From Clostridiales bacterium (GTDB lineage: Bacteria > Bacillota > Clostridia > Christensenellales > Aristaeellaceae): 11,136 nucleotides of DNA. Positions 8,528-11,136 of the stretch are shown piece after piece (the first letter of the stretch is position 1; every line of letters begins with the position of its first letter). The stretch lies in contig SFFS01000076.1 of the NCBI GenBank assembly GCA_004557805.1, positions 1 through 11,136 on the forward strand, written 5' to 3'. The notes beneath the pieces were generated by a model. It did not search any database and was not told where the DNA came from. It saw only the letters and a program-made list of their open reading frames with translations. Both the position numbers and the translations under genes were made by a program.

Positions 8528-10924
8528 ATGAAAGCACCGATGAATTGGATTCGCGAATATACCGACATTCCCGCCGACGCGGCGGTCTATACCGACCGCA
8601 TGGTGCTCACCGGCACCGGCGTGGAGGGCTATGAGGCGCTTGGCGCCGAAATTCACAACGTCGTCACCGGCCGCGTGCTCTCGCTGGAGCGCCACCCGGA
8701 TTCCGATCACCTCTGGGTCTGCCAGATCGACGTGGGCGGCGAGAGGCCGCTGCAGATCGTAACCGGCGCGCAGAACCTGCACGGCGGCGAAATCGTTCCC
8801 GTCTGCCTCGACGGCGCGAAGCTGCCCGGCGGCAAGGAAATCAAAACCGGCAAGCTGCGCGGCGTGCTGTCCGAGGGCATGCTCTGCGGCGGCAGCGAGC
8901 TGGGCGTAGACGATTCGCTCTATCCCGGCGCGGGCGTGAACGGCATCATGATCTTCCATGAAGAGCTGCCGCTGGGCGTCGACGTGCGCCCGCTCATCGG
9001 GAAAGACGACACCGTCGTCGATTTCGATATTCTCGCCAACCGTCCCGACTGCCAGTGCATCTGGGGTCTGGCGCGCGAGAGCGCGGCCGCGTTCAACACT
9101 GCGTTTAAAAAGCCCGAAATCACCTTCAAGGCGCACTCCGGCAGCATCGAAAACGAAGCGAAGGTCGAGGTGCTCGATCACGACCTGTGCCCGCGCTACG
9201 CCTGCCGCGTGGTGAAAAACGTGCGCGTCGCCCCCTCGCCGATGTGGCTGCGCGCCTATCTGCACGCCGCCGGCATGCGTTCGATCAACAACGTGGTCGA
9301 TATTACCAACTTCGTCATGCTCGAAACCGGCCATCCGATGCACGCGTTCGATCTTGCGAAGGTACACGGCCGTCACATCATCGTCCGCCGCGCGGCCGAG
9401 GGCGAACCGCTCCGCACGCTCGACGGCAAGGAATATAGCCTCGGCAGTTCCATGCTCGTCATCGCCGACGAACAGGGCCCGACCGGCCTTGCAGGCATCA
9501 TGGGCGGCGAGGAATCTGAAATCACCGAGGAAACGAAGGAAATCCTGTTTGAATGCGCCGCGTTCGACCGCGCCAACATCCGCGTCACCGCGCGCACGCT
9601 GGGCATCCGCACCGAGGCCTCCGGGCGCTTCGAAAAGGGCGTGTGCCCCGCGACCGTCATGGAAGCGCTCGACCGCGCCTGCCAGCTCGTCGATCAGCTC
9701 GACGCGGGCGACGTCGTCGGCGACGCGATCGACCTGTATCCCGATCCGCTCTCGGAAAAGACCGTTACGGCCAGCCTTTCGCGCATTCGCCGCTGGACGG
9801 GCGTGGACATTCCCGATGAAGAAATCGCGTCCATCCTGCGCAGGCTGCACTTTGGCGTGACCATCGACGGCGATACGATCACCGCCGAGGTGCCGGAATT
9901 CCGGCAGGATGTGGACGGCTTCGCCGATCTGGCCGAGGAAGCGCTGCGCTACTACGGCTTCGAGCATCTTTCCTCCACGCGCCTGCACGGCGAGGTTCCG
10001 CGCGGCGGCCGCAACGAGGATATGAAGCTGGCCGACAAAATCAAGGCGATGCTCATCGGCATGGGCGGCCACGAGATTATGACGTTCTCCTTCATCGCGC
10101 GCAGCGCGATTGAAAAGCTCGGCCTTCCCGCGGACGACGGCAGGCTCGATCCGGTTGTGATCCGCAACCCGCTGGGCGAGGACACCGCCGTGATGCGCAC
10201 GTCGATGGTTCCGGGCGTTATGTCCGTGCTGGCCACGAACTTCAACCGCCAGAACGACGGCTCTCTGCTGTACGAGCTGGGCCGCGTGTTCGTCGGCCAC
10301 GGCCGCAAGCCGGGCGAGCTGCCCGTCGAAATTCCGACGGCCGCGCTGGCCGCGTTCGGCCCCGGCTGGGATTTCTACCGCATCCGCGGCTGCGTGGAAG
10401 AGATTCTGCGCGTGCTGGGCGTAGAGTATAAGCTCGAAGCGGGCGCAGACGCGTATTATCACCCCGGCCGCAGCGTGCGCCTCATCGCGAAGGACGGCCG
10501 CGTCATCGCGCAGCTGGGCGAAGCGCACCCCTCCATGCTGGAAGCCTTCGACTGCCCGGCGCACGCGTGCCTGTCCGAAATCGATCTGGCCGCGCTGAAG
10601 GCGCTGGAAACGCCGGCCGGCGCGATTAAGCCGCTGCCGCGCTTCCCTGCCGTCGATCGCGACGTGGCGCTGGTGATGGACGAATCGCAGCCCGTCGGCC
10701 CGGTGCTGGCGGCCATCCGCCGCGCGGGCGGTCAGCTGATGGAAAAGGCCGAAATGTTCGACGTCTACCGCGACGCGCGCCTGGGTGCGAACAAGAAGAG
10801 CGTGGCGTTCTCCATGCGCTTCCGCTCCGCCGATCATACGCTGACCGACGAGGAAATCAGCAAGGCGTTCGATAAGGTCGTCCGCGGATGCGAGCATCAG
10901 TTCCACGCGGAAATCCGGAAATAA
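8528..10924 (+). CDS. pheT: Phenylalanyl-tRNA synthetase beta subunit
   Basis: This is the tRNA-binding and editing partner of PheS. At 798 residues it is full length, and all expected domains appear in order. An EMAP-like tRNA-binding domain lies at about 40-150 (RHPDSDHLWVC, LRGVLSEGMLCG). The B3/4 editing domain is at about 210-375 (SINNVVDITNFVM, HPMHAFD at 269-275, GIMGGEES). The B5 domain is at about 405-475 (ends near DLAEEALRYYGFE). A class II-like non-catalytic core spans about 485-690 (NPLGEDTAVMRTSM). A C-terminal anticodon-binding FDX-ACB domain is at about 703-797 (FPAVDRDVALV, SMRFRSADHTLTDEE). ATG 8528 follows a modest GGGAAGGGAAG purine stretch. It shares the T-box-controlled transcript with pheS; the 45-bp gap shows no terminator. 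No key motif is missing. Confidence 0.97.
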   Translation: MKAPMNWIREYTDIPADAAVYTDRMVLTGTGVEGYEALGAEIHNVVTGRVLSLERHPDSDHLWVCQIDVGGERPLQIVTGAQNLHGGEIVPVCLDGAKLPGGKEIKTGKLRGVLSEGMLCGGSELGVDDSLYPGAGVNGIMIFHEELPLGVDVRPLIGKDDTVVDFDILANRPDCQCIWGLARESAAAFNTAFKKPEITFKAHSGSIENEAKVEVLDHDLCPRYACRVVKNVRVAPSPMWLRAYLHAAGMRSINNVVDITNFVMLETGHPMHAFDLAKVHGRHIIVRRAAEGEPLRTLDGKEYSLGSSMLVIADEQGPTGLAGIMGGEESEITEETKEILFECAAFDRANIRVTARTLGIRTEASGRFEKGVCPATVMEALDRACQLVDQLDAGDVVGDAIDLYPDPLSEKTVTASLSRIRRWTGVDIPDEEIASILRRLHFGVTIDGDTITAEVPEFRQDVDGFADLAEEALRYYGFEHLSSTRLHGEVPRGGRNEDMKLADKIKAMLIGMGGHEIMTFSFIARSAIEKLGLPADDGRLDPVVIRNPLGEDTAVMRTSMVPGVMSVLATNFNRQNDGSLLYELGRVFVGHGRKPGELPVEIPTAALAAFGPGWDFYRIRGCVEEILRVLGVEYKLEAGADAYYHPGRSVRLIAKDGRVIAQLGEAHPSMLEAFDCPAHACLSEIDLAALKALETPAGAIKPLPRFPAVDRDVALVMDESQPVGPVLAAIRRAGGQLMEKAEMFDVYRDARLGANKKSVAFSMRFRSADHTLTDEEISKAFDKVVRGCEHQFHAEIRK

Positions 10925-10966
10925 CAGGCTCTGTAAATCCGGGCGCATCGGAAAAAGGAAAAGACG

Positions 10967-10993
10967 CTGAGCTGGAGTCTCAGGGAATTTTTT
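10967..10993 (+). terminator. Weak terminator-like hairpin soon after pheT
   Basis: CTGAG (10967-10971) pairs with CTCAG (10979-10983), and T6 follows at 10988-10993 after GGAA. The stem is only 5 bp with a 7-base loop, so on its own it would be leaky. It is the first termination-like element after the pheT stop. Confidence 0.35.
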
Positions 10994-11007
10994 AGCCGCG
11001 CCCGAGG

Positions 11008-11040
11008 GAAGCGCCCCGTATTTTTGAAACGGGGCGCTTC
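11008..11040. repeat. Stable 12-bp-arm inverted repeat after pheT
   Basis: GAAGCGCCCCGT (11008-11019) and ACGGGGCGCTTC (11029-11040) are exact reverse complements around a loop with a T5 run. No T-run follows on the plus strand, so it is not a standard terminator by itself. It could be a 3'-end stabiliser or part of a dispersed repeat together with the next hairpin, which starts 9 bases later. Confidence 0.65.
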
Positions 11041-11048
11041 AGACTGTC

Positions 11049-11078
11049 GAAAAAGTCCAGCCCATGCTGGGCTTTTTC
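11049..11078. terminator. Strong intrinsic terminator of the pheST transcript (bidirectional by sequence)
   Basis: GAAAAAGTCCAGC (11049-11061) and GCTGGGCTTTTTC (11066-11078) pair over 13 positions with one G-T wobble, around loop CCAT. The T5 at 11073-11077 forms the tail on the plus strand, and the A5 at 11050-11054 gives the same on the minus strand. It is the best end point for the pheS-pheT message. Confidence 0.8.
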
Positions 11079-11087
11079 CATTATCTA

Positions 11088-11096
11088 TGCTATAAT
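11088..11096 (+). promoter_or_regulatory. Extended -10 promoter element for a gene beyond the right edge
   Basis: TGC-TATAAT (hexamer 11091-11096) is a consensus extended -10 box. No convincing -35 box is found 16-18 bp upstream, where the terminator arm lies. Transcription would begin near 11103, reading out of the window. Confidence 0.6.
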
Positions 11097-11114
11097 AATC
11101 ATGGGTGATGAAAA

Positions 11115-11136
11115 ATGCTGGAACGCGGAAAAATGG
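11115..11136 (+). CDS. Possible first codons of a gene running off the right edge
   Basis: An ATG at 11115 opens a frame starting MLERGKM that is still open at the edge. GGTGAT (11104-11109), which fits the anti-Shine-Dalgarno of 16S rRNA, lies five bases upstream. Another open ATG at 11101 (MGDEKCWNAEKW) is at or before the predicted transcript start and is less likely. Too little is visible to name a product. Confidence 0.3.

Noticed and set aside
8501..10948. 815-codon open frame on the minus strand covering pheT
   Set aside because: It is the antisense shadow of pheT, which has every expected domain; the translation is an Arg/His/Ala-rich composition artefact.

Overview
The window reads as a chromosomal housekeeping segment from a high-GC member of the Firmicutes, most likely class Clostridia (Oscillospirales or Christensenellales would fit). 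Three things point there: a classical T-box leader in front of pheS, a DUF6062-family protein, and a topoisomerase gene pair of the Gram-positive parE-parC type. Strong AGGAGG ribosome binding sites fit the same picture. The lineage call is an inference from gene families and composition; no 16S or other marker is present.

Layout. At 1-500 (+) is the 3' part of a DUF6062 gene. It converges on a DUF4230 membrane-anchored protein gene (595-1242, -), and a perfect 22-bp-arm palindrome lies between them. From 6583 down to 1429 (-) runs a tight three-gene unit: nadE (ammonia-dependent NAD+ synthetase), then the B and A subunits of a type IIA topoisomerase. nadE and the B subunit overlap as TAATG, and the B and A genes are 2 bp apart. 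The unit is driven by a near-consensus promoter at 6615-6644. Divergent from it is a nucleoside 2-deoxyribosyltransferase-family gene (6707-7129, +). Then come a sigma-70-type promoter, a phenylalanine T-box riboswitch (about 7170-7426), and pheS-pheT (7460-10924, +). The last 200 bases hold two strong hairpins, a likely extended -10 promoter, and perhaps the first codons of another gene.

How the genes work together. PheS and PheT form the alpha2beta2 phenylalanyl-tRNA synthetase. Its transcription is predicted to rise when uncharged tRNA-Phe binds the leader: the specifier reads UUC and the UGGU bulge fits an ACCA acceptor end. The topoisomerase subunits form an A2B2 enzyme. It looks more like topoisomerase IV than gyrase, because the first C-terminal blade lacks the GyrA box. 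NadE makes NAD+ and has no evident mechanistic link to the topoisomerase beyond shared transcription.

Novelty. I do not see a new multi-gene system here. The points most worth a second look are: an Ala in place of the expected catalytic Glu of the deoxyribosyltransferase-family protein; the absent or displaced GyrA box; the AT-rich DUF4230 islet; the long perfect palindrome at 513-560; and the double hairpin after pheT.
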